DNA of 64,000 nucleotides from SAR86 cluster bacterium (GTDB lineage: Bacteria > Pseudomonadota > Gammaproteobacteria > Magnimaribacterales > Magnimaribacteraceae), in assembly GCA_023703575.1 (NCBI GenBank), contig CP097969.1:1149517-1213516 (forward strand). The letters run 5' to 3'. Position numbers and translations under genes: made by a program. Positions 49,748-58,525 of the stretch are shown piece by piece (position 1 is the first letter of the stretch; each line of letters opens with the position of its first letter). The notes beneath the pieces are model-generated. The model was not told where the DNA came from. It made no database searches and worked only from the letters and a program-made list of their open reading frames with translations.

Positions 49748-50659
49748 TTATTCCTCGTCCTTTACTTCTTTATTATCTTCTTCAATAGCGTCTAGCTTTG
49801 ATGCTTTATCATCTGAGAGTTCTTGTATTTCTTGTGATTCATCAGCAGCTTCTTCATTTGATATTGAATCAGACACTTCAACATCTTTCTTTGAAGATTC
49901 TTCTGTAGTTTCATTAGTATCAACCTTACGAACAATTGCGGGTCCCGATTGAGGTTCATCCTGTTTAAGTCCAGTCGCTGCTTCAGAACCTTTCAAACAA
50001 GCATCTGCAACTGCCTCAGTAAAAAGGGCAATTGACCTAATAGAATCATCATTGCCTGGTACAACATAATCAATGCCTTCAGGATTACTATTTGAGTCGA
50101 CGATGCCCACAATGGGGATACCCATTTTACTTGCCTCAGACACTGCAATAGACTCTCTTTTAACATCTATTATGAATAAGGCATCCGGTAAGCCGCCCAT
50201 TTCAGTCACTCCACCAATAGACTTTTCAAGTCTATCGATGTCGCGTTGTATCTTTAAACCTTCTTTTTTAGTGAGCTTATTGAATGTTCCATCTTCCTTT
50301 TGTCTCAAAAGATTTTCTAGCCTAGTGATAGATGATCTTATAGTTTTATAGTTAGTAAGCATTCCCCCTAACCATCTTTCATTTACATATGGCATAGAGC
50401 ATCTAATTGCTTCGTTTTTGATGATATCTGTTGCTGTTCTTTTAGTTCCAACAAAAAGAATTTTGTTATTTTTTGCAGCGACTCCCTCAATAAACTTTAG
50501 GGCCGGTTTAATCATTTCTACCGTATGCTCTAGGTTTATGATGTGAATCTTATTTCTGACACCAAAAATATATTGATCCATTTTTGGATTCCAGTATTTG
50601 GTCTGATGTCCGAAGTGGACACCTGCTTGTAGCATTTGTTCTAGCGATATTTCAGCCAT
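49748..50659 (-). CDS. rpsB: Ribosomal protein S2 with an acidic C-terminal extension
   Basis: Residues about 1-228 are a complete S2: [12 protein letters not shown]-like start ([19 protein letters not shown]), [26 protein letters not shown] and [25 protein letters not shown]. Beyond that, about 75 residues form a low-complexity tail rich in E, D and S that is not part of the S2 fold. E. coli S2 is 241 residues, so this one (303) is long. It heads the long minus-strand run and is preceded by a good Shine-Dalgarno (GAGGAGAG). Confidence 0.97.
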   Translation of the reverse strand: MAEISLEQMLQAGVHFGHQTKYWNPKMDQYIFGVRNKIHIINLEHTVEMIKPALKFIEGVAAKNNKILFVGTKRTATDIIKNEAIRCSMPYVNERWLGGMLTNYKTIRSSITRLENLLRQKEDGTFNKLTKKEGLKIQRDIDRLEKSIGGVTEMGGLPDALFIIDVKRESIAVSEASKMGIPIVGIVDSNSNPEGIDYVVPGNDDSIRSIALFTEAVADACLKGSEAATGLKQDEPQSGPAIVRKVDTNETTEESSKKDVEVSDSISNEEAADESQEIQELSDDKASKLDAIEEDNKEVKDEE

Positions 50660-50829
50660 TAGCTCTCCTCAATTTATGAAGAACATTACATTCCTCGGGT
50701 TATACTTCCATGAACTTACAGAACTTACTAAAGATGAGCAATCCTTAGCACCTTAGATCTGAAACAGTTTCATGTGTTTCGTTATCGGCACTTGCCTTAA
50801 AAAAGGCTTTATATCATATTTATACTAAA
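50660..50829 (-). promoter_or_regulatory. rpsB upstream region with probable promoter
   Basis: This 170-bp gap between dapB and rpsB holds a minus-strand TATAAC (50699-50704) as a possible -10, with TAAGTT 17 bp upstream. A near-perfect tandem repeat on the plus strand, TGAACTTAC then AGAACTTAC (50711-50728), overlaps that -35 region. A small inverted repeat GCCTT/AAGGC with a 4-nt loop lies at 50793-50806, without a minus-strand T-run. S2 leaders are often autoregulated in gammaproteobacteria; I cannot identify a known leader fold here. Confidence 0.35.
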
Positions 50830-51570
50830 TCAAGAAGAATAAATATCACTCATAGAATACAAGCCGGCAGACCTTTTGACTAACCATGCCGCTCCTTTTA
50901 GAGCTCCCAAAGCAAATATTGATCTGTCTTCTGCCCTATGAGTAAATTCTATTTTCTCATTATCTAGAGAAATACTGACTGTATGTTCTCCTGAATTATT
51001 ACCTTCCCTATAGCTTTTTATCGCCACTTTAGCTTCTGGATAAATAGATCTAATTGCTTTTTGTAAATCTAATGCTGTTCCTGAAGGTGAGTCTTTTTTC
51101 TCGACATGATGGGTTTCCCGTATAGAGAATTCATGATCTTCAGAAAATAGATTTTTCGATATGTTAAGAATATTCTTTAATATTGCTATACCTGAGCTTG
51201 TATTAGGAGCAAATAATACAGGGATTTGAGTGCTAGCGATTTCTATTTCTTTGAAATCATCCTCACTAAAGCCAGTTGTTCCTATAAGAATTGGAATTTT
51301 CTTTCTCATGGCAAGCTGCAAAATTTTCATTGAACTTTTTGGAGAAGAAAAATCGATGATGATATCTACACCAAGATCTTCAGACATTTTTTCTGATATT
51401 TGAATCCCTGTTTCGTCTATTTCAAGCAATGTTCCGACATCTTTTTTAAAAAAGTTATTTTCAGGTGAGCAACTCCCGCCAACTAACTTGAAATGGTTAC
51501 TTTCTAAAGCATAAGAAGATAAAAGCTTGCCAACTTTACCTGTTATTCCTGAAATGAATAGATTCTTCAA
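50830..51570 (-). CDS. dapB: 4-Hydroxy-tetrahydrodipicolinate reductase
   Basis: The 246-residue enzyme has an N-terminal Rossmann motif (SGITGKVGKLLS), IGTTGFSEDDFK, FAPNTSSGIAILKNI, and the catalytic ETHHVEKKDSPSGTALDLQ with the conserved His pair and Lys. It feeds dapD, dapC and dapE at the other end of the window. It lies 5 bp after dnaJ, as in pseudomonads, but the next gene is rpsB rather than carA. Confidence 0.96.
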   Translation of the reverse strand: MKNLFISGITGKVGKLLSSYALESNHFKLVGGSCSPENNFFKKDVGTLLEIDETGIQISEKMSEDLGVDIIIDFSSPKSSMKILQLAMRKKIPILIGTTGFSEDDFKEIEIASTQIPVLFAPNTSSGIAILKNILNISKNLFSEDHEFSIRETHHVEKKDSPSGTALDLQKAIRSIYPEAKVAIKSYREGNNSGEHTVSISLDNEKIEFTHRAEDRSIFALGALKGAAWLVKRSAGLYSMSDIYSS

Positions 51571-51575
51571 AATTC

Positions 51576-52697
51576 TTAATTGCTAGTATCAAAGAATGAT
51601 TTTACCTTAGAAAACCATTCATCTCTTAATGGATTCTGCCGAGAATCATCAGAGATTGAAGTTTGAAATTCTTTAAGAAGTTGTTTTTGATCTTTTGAAA
51701 GGTTTTGTGGTGTTTCTATCACGGCTCTGCATAAAAGATCACCAGTAGAGCCTCCTCTGATTGGACTTATACCTTTACCCCTTAGTCTGAATAGTTTTCC
51801 TGTTTGTGTACCCTCAGGTATTTTTATTTTTACTTTACCATCTAATGTAGGTATTTGAATTTCGCCACCCAGTGTTGCATCTATAAAGCTAATAGGAGCT
51901 TCGCAATAAAGATGTTTACCATCGCGTTCAAATACATCATGGGGCAAAACTTTAATTTGAACAAATAAATCTCCTGAAGGACCACCATTTAATCCAGCCT
52001 CACCTTCTCCTGAGAGCCTTATTCTGTCTCCTGTATCAACTCCTGCAGGAATTTTTACAGATAAAGTCTTGCGTTTCTCAACTCTTCCTTGTCCTTTACA
52101 AACCTTACAAGGGTTGCTAATTACTTGGCCAGAACCACCACATCTGCCACATGTTTGAGCTACAGAGAAGAATCCCTGTTGCATCCTTACTTGACCAGCA
52201 CCACCACATGAATCACATGTTATAGGTTGACTACCTTCACTGGCTCCTGTCCCATTGCACGAACTGCAACTTTCAAGCGCAGGAATAGCTATCTTTTCAG
52301 TTACTCCTCTTACTGCATCTTCAAGTGATATTGTCATAGAATATTGAAGATCTGAGCCTTTATTGGATCGTTGTCTACGTCCAAAAGGGTCGCCTCCACC
52401 GAAGATATCTCCGAAGATATCGCCAAAAATATCATTGAAGCCCTGAGAGCCGCCACCTCCAAAGCTAGAGGGATCAACACCATCATGACCAAACTGATCG
52501 TATGCATTTCTCTTTGATCCGTCTGATAAAACTTCATAAGCCTCTGAAGCTTCTTTAAATTTTTCAGCGGCTGAGGGATCATCTGAATTCCTGTCAGGAT
52601 GATATTTCATTGCAAGCTTACGATAAGCTTTTTTCAAGTCGTCATCAGATGCTCCCCTTTGAACACCTAAAACATCATAATAATCCTTTTTAGACAT
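51576..52697 (-). CDS. dnaJ: Chaperone DnaJ
   Basis: The 373-residue co-chaperone has the J-domain with HPD at 33-35, a G/F-rich linker containing a repeated DIFG unit ([10 protein letters not shown]), and four CxxCxGxG zinc motifs ([32 protein letters not shown]). C-terminal substrate-binding domains follow. It stimulates DnaK ATPase. The gap to dnaK is 30 bp with no terminator, so it shares the heat-shock transcript. Confidence 0.98.
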   Translation of the reverse strand: MSKKDYYDVLGVQRGASDDDLKKAYRKLAMKYHPDRNSDDPSAAEKFKEASEAYEVLSDGSKRNAYDQFGHDGVDPSSFGGGGSQGFNDIFGDIFGDIFGGGDPFGRRQRSNKGSDLQYSMTISLEDAVRGVTEKIAIPALESCSSCNGTGASEGSQPITCDSCGGAGQVRMQQGFFSVAQTCGRCGGSGQVISNPCKVCKGQGRVEKRKTLSVKIPAGVDTGDRIRLSGEGEAGLNGGPSGDLFVQIKVLPHDVFERDGKHLYCEAPISFIDATLGGEIQIPTLDGKVKIKIPEGTQTGKLFRLRGKGISPIRGGSTGDLLCRAVIETPQNLSKDQKQLLKEFQTSISDDSRQNPLRDEWFSKVKSFFDTSN

Positions 52698-52727
52698 CTG
52701 TTAATTGCAGCCTAATAGGAGGAATAC

Positions 52728-54647
52728 TTAAGAATTTTGGCTTTCTTTTTCTTCGGTTACTTCCTCAAAGTCAGCATCTACGACATCTGAATCAGCATCC
52801 TGAACTTCTTGTTCTTGAGATTCTTTACCCTTAGCTTCCTCTTCGTACATTCTTTGCGCAAGAGGTGCAGAAGCTTCGGAAAGAGCTTTTACTTTATTAT
52901 CTATTTCTTCTTTATCTTCACCTTTCAAGGCCTCTTCTAGTTCTTGAATTCCATTTTCAATGGCTTCCTTTTCACTATCTTCTACTTTGTCTTTAGCCTC
53001 ATCTAAAGTTTTCTTGCAACTATGAACTAAATTTTCTCCTAAATTCTTAGCTTGAACTAACTCTTCAAACTTCTTGTCGTCTTCAGCATGTGCTTCGGCA
53101 TCTTTCACCATCTGCTCAATTTCTTCATCCGATAATCCACTTGAAGCTTTAATCTCTATAGACTGTTCTTTTCCAGTTGCTTTGTCTTTGGCTGATACAT
53201 TGAGTATTCCATTTGCATCAAGATCGAAGGATACTTCGATTTGAGGCATTCCACGTGGAGATGCAGGTATATCTGTTAGATTAAATTGACCAAGTGTTTT
53301 ATTTTCAGTGGCTTGCTTTCGTTCACCTTGTAACACATGCACAGTGACGGCAGTTTGGTTATCTTCAGCCGTTGAAAAGACTTGTGACTTATTTGTAGGA
53401 ATCGTCGTATTTTTATCTATCAAAGGCGTCATCACACCTCCCATAGTCTCTATGCCCAAAGTCAGAGGAGTTACATCTAATAAGAGTACATCAGTAACAT
53501 CTCCAGCTAATACAGCACCCTGAATCGCGGCACCAACAGATACGGCTTCGTCTGGATTAACATCTTTTCTTGCTTCTTTCCCAAAGAAAGTTTTAACTTT
53601 TTCTTGTACAAGTGGCATTCTTGTTTGTCCACCGACCAATATAACTTCGTCTACTTCAGAAGCTTTCAGGCCAGCATCTTTAAGAGCAATCTCAGTAGGT
53701 TTTATCGTTCTATCAACTAGGTCTTCAACTAGGGATTCTAATTTTGCTCTAGTTAATTTATGCACAAAATGCTTTGCACCTGATGAATCGGCTGTTATGT
53801 AAGGGAGATTTATTTCAGACTGTTGATTGCTTGAAAGCTCGATTTTAGCTTTTTCAGCAGCCTCTTTTAACCTCTGTAGGGCAGCCGAGTCATTGTGTAG
53901 GTCTAAACCAGACTCCTTTTTAAATTCGTCTGCGAGGTATTCGATTAGGGCAATATCAAAATCTTCACCTCCAAGAAAAGTATCGCCATTTGTTGATAGG
54001 ACTTCGAATTGATGTTCTCCATCAATTTCTGCGATTTCTATGATAGAAACATCAAACGTTCCGCCACCTAAGTCGTACACAGCAATCTTTTGATCACCTT
54101 TGCCTTTATCCAGTCCATAAGCCAGAGCAGCTGCTGTTGGTTCATTTATAATCCTTTTTACTTCTAAGCCAGCTATTTTTCCAGCATCTTTTGTTGCTTG
54201 TCTTTGTGAGTCATTAAAATAAGCGGGTACTGTTATAACTGCCTCCTTAATTTCTTGCCCAAGATAATCCTCAGCAGTCTTTTTCATTTTCTTTAGAATC
54301 TCAGCAGAAACTTGTTGTGGGGCTAATTTTTTTCCTTCGGCCTCGACCCAAGCATCTCCATTATCGGCAGCAAGAATTTTGTATGGCACCATATCACTAT
54401 CTTTTTTAACAACGTCATCATCGTGTTTTCTTCCAATAAGACGCTTTATGGCATACAAAGTATTTTCTGCATTAGTGACAGCCTGGTTTTTAGCTGAATC
54501 ACCAACCTTTATTTCATCCCCGTAGGCAACTACCGAAGGAGTAGTTCTTTTACCTTCAGAATTTTCTATTACCTTAGCTTGATCCCCTTCCATGACCGAA
54601 ACACATGAATTTGTTGTTCCTAAGTCTATACCAATTACTTTAGCCAT
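52728..54647 (-). CDS. dnaK: Chaperone DnaK (Hsp70)
   Basis: The 639-residue protein has the ATPase domain ([46 protein letters not shown]), the [11 protein letters not shown] linker region, the beta-sandwich substrate-binding domain, and a helical lid ending in an acidic tail. It sits between grpE and dnaJ. A sigma-32-type promoter lies at 54678-54705, and TTGGAG before the ATG is a usable Shine-Dalgarno. Confidence 0.99.
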   Translation of the reverse strand: MAKVIGIDLGTTNSCVSVMEGDQAKVIENSEGKRTTPSVVAYGDEIKVGDSAKNQAVTNAENTLYAIKRLIGRKHDDDVVKKDSDMVPYKILAADNGDAWVEAEGKKLAPQQVSAEILKKMKKTAEDYLGQEIKEAVITVPAYFNDSQRQATKDAGKIAGLEVKRIINEPTAAALAYGLDKGKGDQKIAVYDLGGGTFDVSIIEIAEIDGEHQFEVLSTNGDTFLGGEDFDIALIEYLADEFKKESGLDLHNDSAALQRLKEAAEKAKIELSSNQQSEINLPYITADSSGAKHFVHKLTRAKLESLVEDLVDRTIKPTEIALKDAGLKASEVDEVILVGGQTRMPLVQEKVKTFFGKEARKDVNPDEAVSVGAAIQGAVLAGDVTDVLLLDVTPLTLGIETMGGVMTPLIDKNTTIPTNKSQVFSTAEDNQTAVTVHVLQGERKQATENKTLGQFNLTDIPASPRGMPQIEVSFDLDANGILNVSAKDKATGKEQSIEIKASSGLSDEEIEQMVKDAEAHAEDDKKFEELVQAKNLGENLVHSCKKTLDEAKDKVEDSEKEAIENGIQELEEALKGEDKEEIDNKVKALSEASAPLAQRMYEEEAKGKESQEQEVQDADSDVVDADFEEVTEEKESQNS

Positions 54648-54677
54648 TTTTTCGCTCCAATTAAGTTCTAATACATA

Positions 54678-54705
54678 AGTTGGGGCTTATGCATACTATT
54701 TCAAG
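54678..54705 (-). promoter_or_regulatory. Sigma-32 (heat-shock) promoter of dnaK-dnaJ
   Basis: On the minus strand CTTGAA (54700-54705) is followed after exactly 14 bp by CCCCAACT (54678-54685). This closely fits the RpoH consensus (CTTGAA, 13-15 bp, CCCCATnT). The predicted start leaves about 25 nt of 5' UTR before dnaK. Confidence 0.8.
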
Positions 54706-54710
54706 TTTTT

Positions 54711-55286
54711 TTATGATTTTTCTTGAGATTTCTTTGAAACTACAACTTTTGCAGGCCTGAGTGTTCTATCCATTATTGTGTAGCCCTTTTGCACAACATC
54801 AATAATCGTATTAGTATCGAGGGAATCGTCTTCTATTAATGAAATAGCTTCATGTTTTTCAGGATCAAAATTTTTGTTGCTAGTATCAATAACCTCAATA
54901 CTTGATGAATTTAAAGAGCCTTCTAGACTCTTAAGCGTCAATTCAAGACCTTCTTTTACAGAGAGGAATTGTTCTTCCTCGCCACATGCTTCTATTGCTC
55001 TTTCTAGATTATCTGCAACAGTTAAGAAATCTTTAGCTAATGACTCTACCCCGAATAACCTTGCTTTGGTTACTTCCTGTGCGGCTATTCTTCTTACATT
55101 TTGAACTTCTGCCTTAGCTCGAAGAAGCTGATCTTCTAAATCTTTGATTATTTCTTCTTGAGAAATTTCTTCTGGTTCCTCAAGGGTATCATTTTCTTCA
55201 ATCTCTAGAGAAACTTCTTCTTCTGCACTATTTTCTTCTTTTTCTTGATTTTGTTCTTTAGTGTCTTTGTTCAATGTTTTCTCCAT
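54711..55286 (-). CDS. grpE: Nucleotide exchange factor GrpE
   Basis: The 191-residue protein has an acidic, disordered N-terminus (about 1-45), a long coiled coil (EEIIKDLEDQLLRAKAEVQNVRRIAAQEV) and the C-terminal beta domain with NFDPEKHEAIS and VVQKGYTIMDRTLRPAKVVVSK. It releases ADP from DnaK. Its start follows a sigma-32-type promoter by 9 bp. recN, which lies between fur and grpE in pseudomonads, is absent. Confidence 0.97.
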   Translation of the reverse strand: MEKTLNKDTKEQNQEKEENSAEEEVSLEIEENDTLEEPEEISQEEIIKDLEDQLLRAKAEVQNVRRIAAQEVTKARLFGVESLAKDFLTVADNLERAIEACGEEEQFLSVKEGLELTLKSLEGSLNSSSIEVIDTSNKNFDPEKHEAISLIEDDSLDTNTIIDVVQKGYTIMDRTLRPAKVVVSKKSQEKS

Positions 55287-55295
55287 TCAAACCCT

Positions 55296-55323
55296 ATATG
55301 GGGTTTAAAGCAGCCTATTCAAG
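55296..55323 (-). promoter_or_regulatory. Sigma-32 (heat-shock) promoter of grpE
   Basis: On the minus strand CTTGAA (55318-55323) is followed after 14 bp by CCCCATAT (55296-55303), essentially the RpoH consensus. The -10 ends only 9 bp before the grpE ATG (55286), so the transcript would begin within a few bases of the start codon. Confidence 0.85.
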
Positions 55324-55328
55324 TATTT

Positions 55329-55733
55329 TTATTTTTTGATAGGTTTTACATATAAAACCATACTATGATCTATAATTTCATAGCCATGCTCTGTAGCTAG
55401 TATCTTTTGCCTCTCTTCTATGACATCATCTGTAAACTCAATTACATCTCCGGTATCCAGGCAAACCATATGATCATGATGATCAGAAGGAGTTAATTCA
55501 TAAACTGCATGGCCTTCTTCAAAGTTATGTCTTATACAAATTCCGGCTTGCTCAAATTGAGTTAAAACTCTGTAAACGGTCGCTAAACCTACTTCTTCAC
55601 CTGCATCAATAAGTTTCCTATAAATATCTTCTGCGCTCAGGTGAGCTTGATCTTCTTCCAGGAGCTCAAGTATCCTCAACCTTGGAAGAGTTACTTTTAA
55701 ACCAGCCTTTTTTAATTCTGCATCATCTGTCAA
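55329..55733 (-). CDS. fur: Ferric uptake regulator Fur
   Basis: The 134-residue repressor has a winged-helix DNA-binding domain (KAGLKVTLPRLRILELL, EEVGLATVYRVLTQFEQAGI) and a dimerisation domain with the metal site HHDHMVCLDTGDVIEF. As in Pseudomonas Fur, the second Cys of the E. coli CxxC zinc site is replaced (CLDTG). The in-frame start is a TTG at 55733 preceded by AAAGG; no in-frame ATG exists near the N-terminus, and the translation matches Fur from its first residues (MTDDAELKKAG). It is divergent from bamE, a conserved neighbour. Confidence 0.95.
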   Translation of the reverse strand: MTDDAELKKAGLKVTLPRLRILELLEEDQAHLSAEDIYRKLIDAGEEVGLATVYRVLTQFEQAGICIRHNFEEGHAVYELTPSDHHDHMVCLDTGDVIEFTDDVIEERQKILATEHGYEIIDHSMVLYVKPIKK

Positions 55734-55776
55734 TTTGAGTACCTTTAAATAATTAAGATTAATTGATAGTTAATAT

Positions 55777-55782
55777 TATAAT
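55777..55782 (+). promoter_or_regulatory. Predicted -10 of bamE
   Basis: TATAAT (55777-55782) with TTAAGA 18 bp upstream (55753-55758, four of six matches to TTGACA) lies 26 bp before the bamE ATG. The start would fall near 55789. No Shine-Dalgarno is visible. Confidence 0.4.
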
Positions 55783-55808
55783 GGCCTAAAACCCATAATA
55801 GAAAATTA

Positions 55809-56138
55809 ATGAACACAAAATTGAAAGTAAGCTCTTTATTGCTAATTGCTCTTTTTCTTACAAATTGCAGTATACCCAGAATTTTTCAAGTTGTGGTGAG
55901 CCAAGGCAACTTAGTTGATCAAGAAATGTTAGATAAACTTGAGATAGGAATGACAGAATCTCAAGTTAAATTCGTTATGGGAACTCCTTTGATATCTGAC
56001 ACTTTTTATCCTAATAGATGGGATTACTTCACATCAGTAACTCAGGGTGAGAATACTTATACTAACCAAAAAATCACTTTATTCTTCGAAGACAATAAGC
56101 TGTTAAAATGGGAAGGAGAAATAGATATTCCCGAATAA
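55809..56138 (+). CDS. bamE: Outer-membrane assembly lipoprotein BamE
   Basis: The 109-residue lipoprotein has a signal peptide ending in the lipobox LTNC with lipidated C20. The BamE/OmlA domain shows LVDQEMLDKLEIGMTESQVKFVMGTPLISDTFYPNRWDYF. It is an accessory part of the BAM complex with BamA (encoded at 41845). It is adjacent to fur, as in pseudomonads, and its stop is 1 bp from the stop of the convergent symporter gene. Confidence 0.95.
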   Translation: MNTKLKVSSLLLIALFLTNCSIPRIFQVVVSQGNLVDQEMLDKLEIGMTESQVKFVMGTPLISDTFYPNRWDYFTSVTQGENTYTNQKITLFFEDNKLLKWEGEIDIPE

Positions 56139-56139
56139 A

Positions 56140-57483
56140 TTAAATAAAAAAGTATAGAAAGACACAACCAACCATTACGGGCGAAATATAACGAATACTA
56201 AAATACCAAAATTTAAAAATTAAATTTTCTTCAATATCAAGCTCTTCCAAAACATTCTCTTTCTTCATTACCCAACCAACAAAAATAGCTATAAATATTC
56301 CACCTAAAGGGAGCATGATCTGATTAGTTAAAAAGTCTGTGGCATCAAAAAAGTTTTTTCCGAAAATTGTAAATTCGGAAAGTAAATTGAAAGATAAGGC
56401 ACTAAATAATCCTATAAACCATGCGATAAATCCTAACAAAAGAGTTGCTGTAATTCTTTTAATTTTAAGAGATTCAATCAACCAAGCTACACCGGGTTCA
56501 ATCAGAGAGATTGATGAACTTAACGCCGCAATGCTTAGTAAAACAAAGAATAAGGTGCCGAAGAACACTCCTAAAGGCATGGAGCTAAATGCAATGGGTA
56601 ATGTAACAAAAACAAGACCTGGACCCTCAGATGCGGCTAAACCATTTGCAAAAACAATTGGAAATATCGCTATACCTGCTAATAAGGCTACTCCGGTGTC
56701 TAATGCAGCTACAGAAATTGCTGTTTTACCGATATTTTGACTTGCTGGCATATAGGCTCCGTAAGCCATAATAGCTCCCATACCTAAACTCAGAGTAAAG
56801 AAAGCCTGTCCTAATGCCTCCAGCATAACTTCAGGAGTAATTTTACTAAAGTCAGGCTGAAATAAGTAAATTAAACCCTCTACAAAAGCTCCAGATTGAG
56901 TTGCATACAGACATAAAAGTATAACTAATACGAATAACATAGGCATCAGAGTATTTATCCATTTTTCCAGACCCTCTAAGATCCCTCTTGCAACTACAAA
57001 TACCGTGACTGATAAAAAGAGTGTATGCCAAAAAATTAGAGAAGTTGGGCTGGCGAGTAACGAATTGAAACTTTGCGTAGAACTCTCAGCGGTTACGTTT
57101 TGAAATCCATTAAAAACATAAGAAAGTGCCCAGCCAGCAGCAACACTGTAAAACGATAAAATTAATAATCCAGCTACAGCTCCAGTTGCGCCTAGTAAAG
57201 TCCATGCACTATTGGTATTTGCTTCAAATGCTAAGGCTTTCATGGTGTTGGCAGGACTGCTTCTCCCTCTCCTGCCAATCATAATCTCACCTAACATTAT
57301 CGGTAACCCAATAATTGCTATGCAAGCCAAATATACCAGCACAAAAGCACCTCCCCCATTATCCCCTGCCATGTAAGGAAATTTCCAGATGTTTCCCAAA
57401 CCAACTGCTGAACCTGTTGCGGCTAATATGAATGTCCATCGGCTAGACCATGTTCCATGGATAGACTTTCTTTCTTGTGACAT
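56140..57483 (-). CDS. NSS-family sodium-dependent transporter
   Basis: The 447-residue membrane protein has about 11 helices. The first helix carries the family signature WSSRWTFILAATGSAVGLGNIWKFPYMAGDNGGGAF, with the unwound sodium and substrate site (GSAVGLGN). It belongs to the SNF/LeuT-like group that imports amino acids or related amines with sodium. The substrate is unknown. It lies 1 bp after a small membrane-protein gene, probably in one transcript with it. Confidence 0.9.
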   Translation of the reverse strand: MSQERKSIHGTWSSRWTFILAATGSAVGLGNIWKFPYMAGDNGGGAFVLVYLACIAIIGLPIMLGEIMIGRRGRSSPANTMKALAFEANTNSAWTLLGATGAVAGLLILSFYSVAAGWALSYVFNGFQNVTAESSTQSFNSLLASPTSLIFWHTLFLSVTVFVVARGILEGLEKWINTLMPMLFVLVILLCLYATQSGAFVEGLIYLFQPDFSKITPEVMLEALGQAFFTLSLGMGAIMAYGAYMPASQNIGKTAISVAALDTGVALLAGIAIFPIVFANGLAASEGPGLVFVTLPIAFSSMPLGVFFGTLFFVLLSIAALSSSISLIEPGVAWLIESLKIKRITATLLLGFIAWFIGLFSALSFNLLSEFTIFGKNFFDATDFLTNQIMLPLGGIFIAIFVGWVMKKENVLEELDIEENLIFKFWYFSIRYISPVMVGCVFLYFFI

Positions 57484-57484
57484 A

Positions 57485-57973
57485 TTAATTATAGATTCCT
57501 AATGGGTAAGTATAAGGATTAACCCAGTAAGTTAAGATTAACACAAGACAAATACACAAGATAATGCTTATTTTATCGAATAAGTTGTTATAAGAATCGT
57601 CAAATAAAGAGATTATCGAATTTATAATTTTTAAATGTCGTGTAGAAAAAGTAGAGACTAGCATCAAAAGAATTCCCCATGCAGGATTGATAAAAATTGA
57701 AAAAGAGGCTCCTGTGACTGCTACAGCTAAAGGTATCAAAGAAATTACAGTAATCCTGGTCTTATAGTGACTATTATCAAAGTCACGAAACGACCAAATA
57801 CTTCCATATAGAAAGAACAGAAGAATAGAAAAATAGATTTGAGCTAAATGAGCCAGAATGTATGCGGTTTTATCATCAGTAAACCATAAAGAAGCGGTTA
57901 GCAATATTAGTGGCCCAACAGAAATATAAGCAATTCCCTGGATTGACCTAAATAAAACATCATGATCTTTCAT
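57485..57973 (-). CDS. Small multi-helix membrane protein of unknown function
   Basis: I do not recognise this gene with confidence. Starting at the ATG at 57973 it encodes about 162 residues with four or five hydrophobic helices, the first being IAYISVGPLILLTASLWF. The helical pattern with FFLYGSIWSF is reminiscent of DUF3429-type proteins, but that is a weak match. An upstream ATG at 58066 would extend it across the smpB start, which is less likely. It directly precedes the NSS transporter gene, so the two may work together. Confidence 0.55.
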   Translation of the reverse strand: MKDHDVLFRSIQGIAYISVGPLILLTASLWFTDDKTAYILAHLAQIYFSILLFFLYGSIWSFRDFDNSHYKTRITVISLIPLAVAVTGASFSIFINPAWGILLMLVSTFSTRHLKIINSIISLFDDSYNNLFDKISIILCICLVLILTYWVNPYTYPLGIYN

Positions 57974-58011
57974 GTCTGATACAATTTTATAACAAAGTTG
58001 AGATTCGAACT

Positions 58012-58485
58012 GTGGCAAAAAAAAATAAAAAAAATGGAAATACAATTTCTGAAAATAGGAAAGCAAGGTTTGACTTTGAGATTTCTAAAAAGTACGAAGC
58101 TGGTTTATCTCTCTTAGGCTGGGAAACAAAAAGTATCAGAGAGAATAATGCTCAAATTGCAGAAGCTTATACTCTACTTAAGGATAGCGAGGCCTATCTA
58201 ATAGGAAGTTACATTGATCCTTTGAAGAATAGTAATCAGGAGATGGATCCAACTAGATCACGAAAACTGCTCCTAAATAGAAAGGAATTAAATGAAATAA
58301 TCAAATCTACCTCCCAGAAAGGAAATACTTGCATACCCACCAAACTATATTGGAAGAATGGTCTTATAAAATGTGAAATTGCACTTGCAATGGGTAAGAA
58401 ATCCCAAGATAAAAGAAATACAATTAAATCGAGAGATTGGGAACGTCAAAAAGCTCAAGAATTAAGAGAAAGAAACAAAAATTAG
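58012..58485 (+). CDS. smpB: SsrA-binding protein SmpB
   Basis: The 157-residue protein has the SmpB OB fold: ENRKARFDFEISKKYEAGLSLLGWETKSIRENNAQIAEAY, DPTRSRKLLLNRKEL and LYWKNGLIKCEIALAMGKK. A basic C-terminal tail follows that enters the mRNA channel. The start is GTG at 58012. It binds tmRNA for trans-translation; the tmRNA gene starts 41 bp downstream, a tight smpB-ssrA pairing. Confidence 0.96.
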   Translation: MAKKNKKNGNTISENRKARFDFEISKKYEAGLSLLGWETKSIRENNAQIAEAYTLLKDSEAYLIGSYIDPLKNSNQEMDPTRSRKLLLNRKELNEIIKSTSQKGNTCIPTKLYWKNGLIKCEIALAMGKKSQDKRNTIKSRDWERQKAQELRERNKN

Positions 58486-58505
58486 TTAAGTTTCAGTAGG
58501 AAAGG

Positions 58506-58511
58506 TATAAT
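58506..58511 (+). promoter_or_regulatory. Predicted -10 of ssrA
   Basis: TATAAT at 58506-58511 lies 14 bp before the mature tmRNA 5' end. TTAGTT (58482-58487) is a weak -35 with 18-bp spacing that overlaps the smpB stop. A start near 58518 would give a precursor with a short 5' extension. Confidence 0.5.
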
Positions 58512-58525
58512 CACGCAGCTTTTTT

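Noticed and set aside
50793-50806. GCCTT/AAGGC hairpin as a dapB terminator
   Set aside because: The stem is only 5 bp and there is no T-run on the minus strand; a T-rich stretch follows only on the plus strand, where no gene ends.
55751-55785. Fur box in the fur-bamE intergenic region
   Set aside because: The AT-rich stretch GATTAATTGATAGTTAATATT has only partial resemblance to the Fur consensus, which is expected by chance at this base composition.
57974-58066. Upstream start for the small membrane protein
   Set aside because: It would run through the smpB start region on the opposite strand and lengthen the protein with low-complexity aromatic residues.
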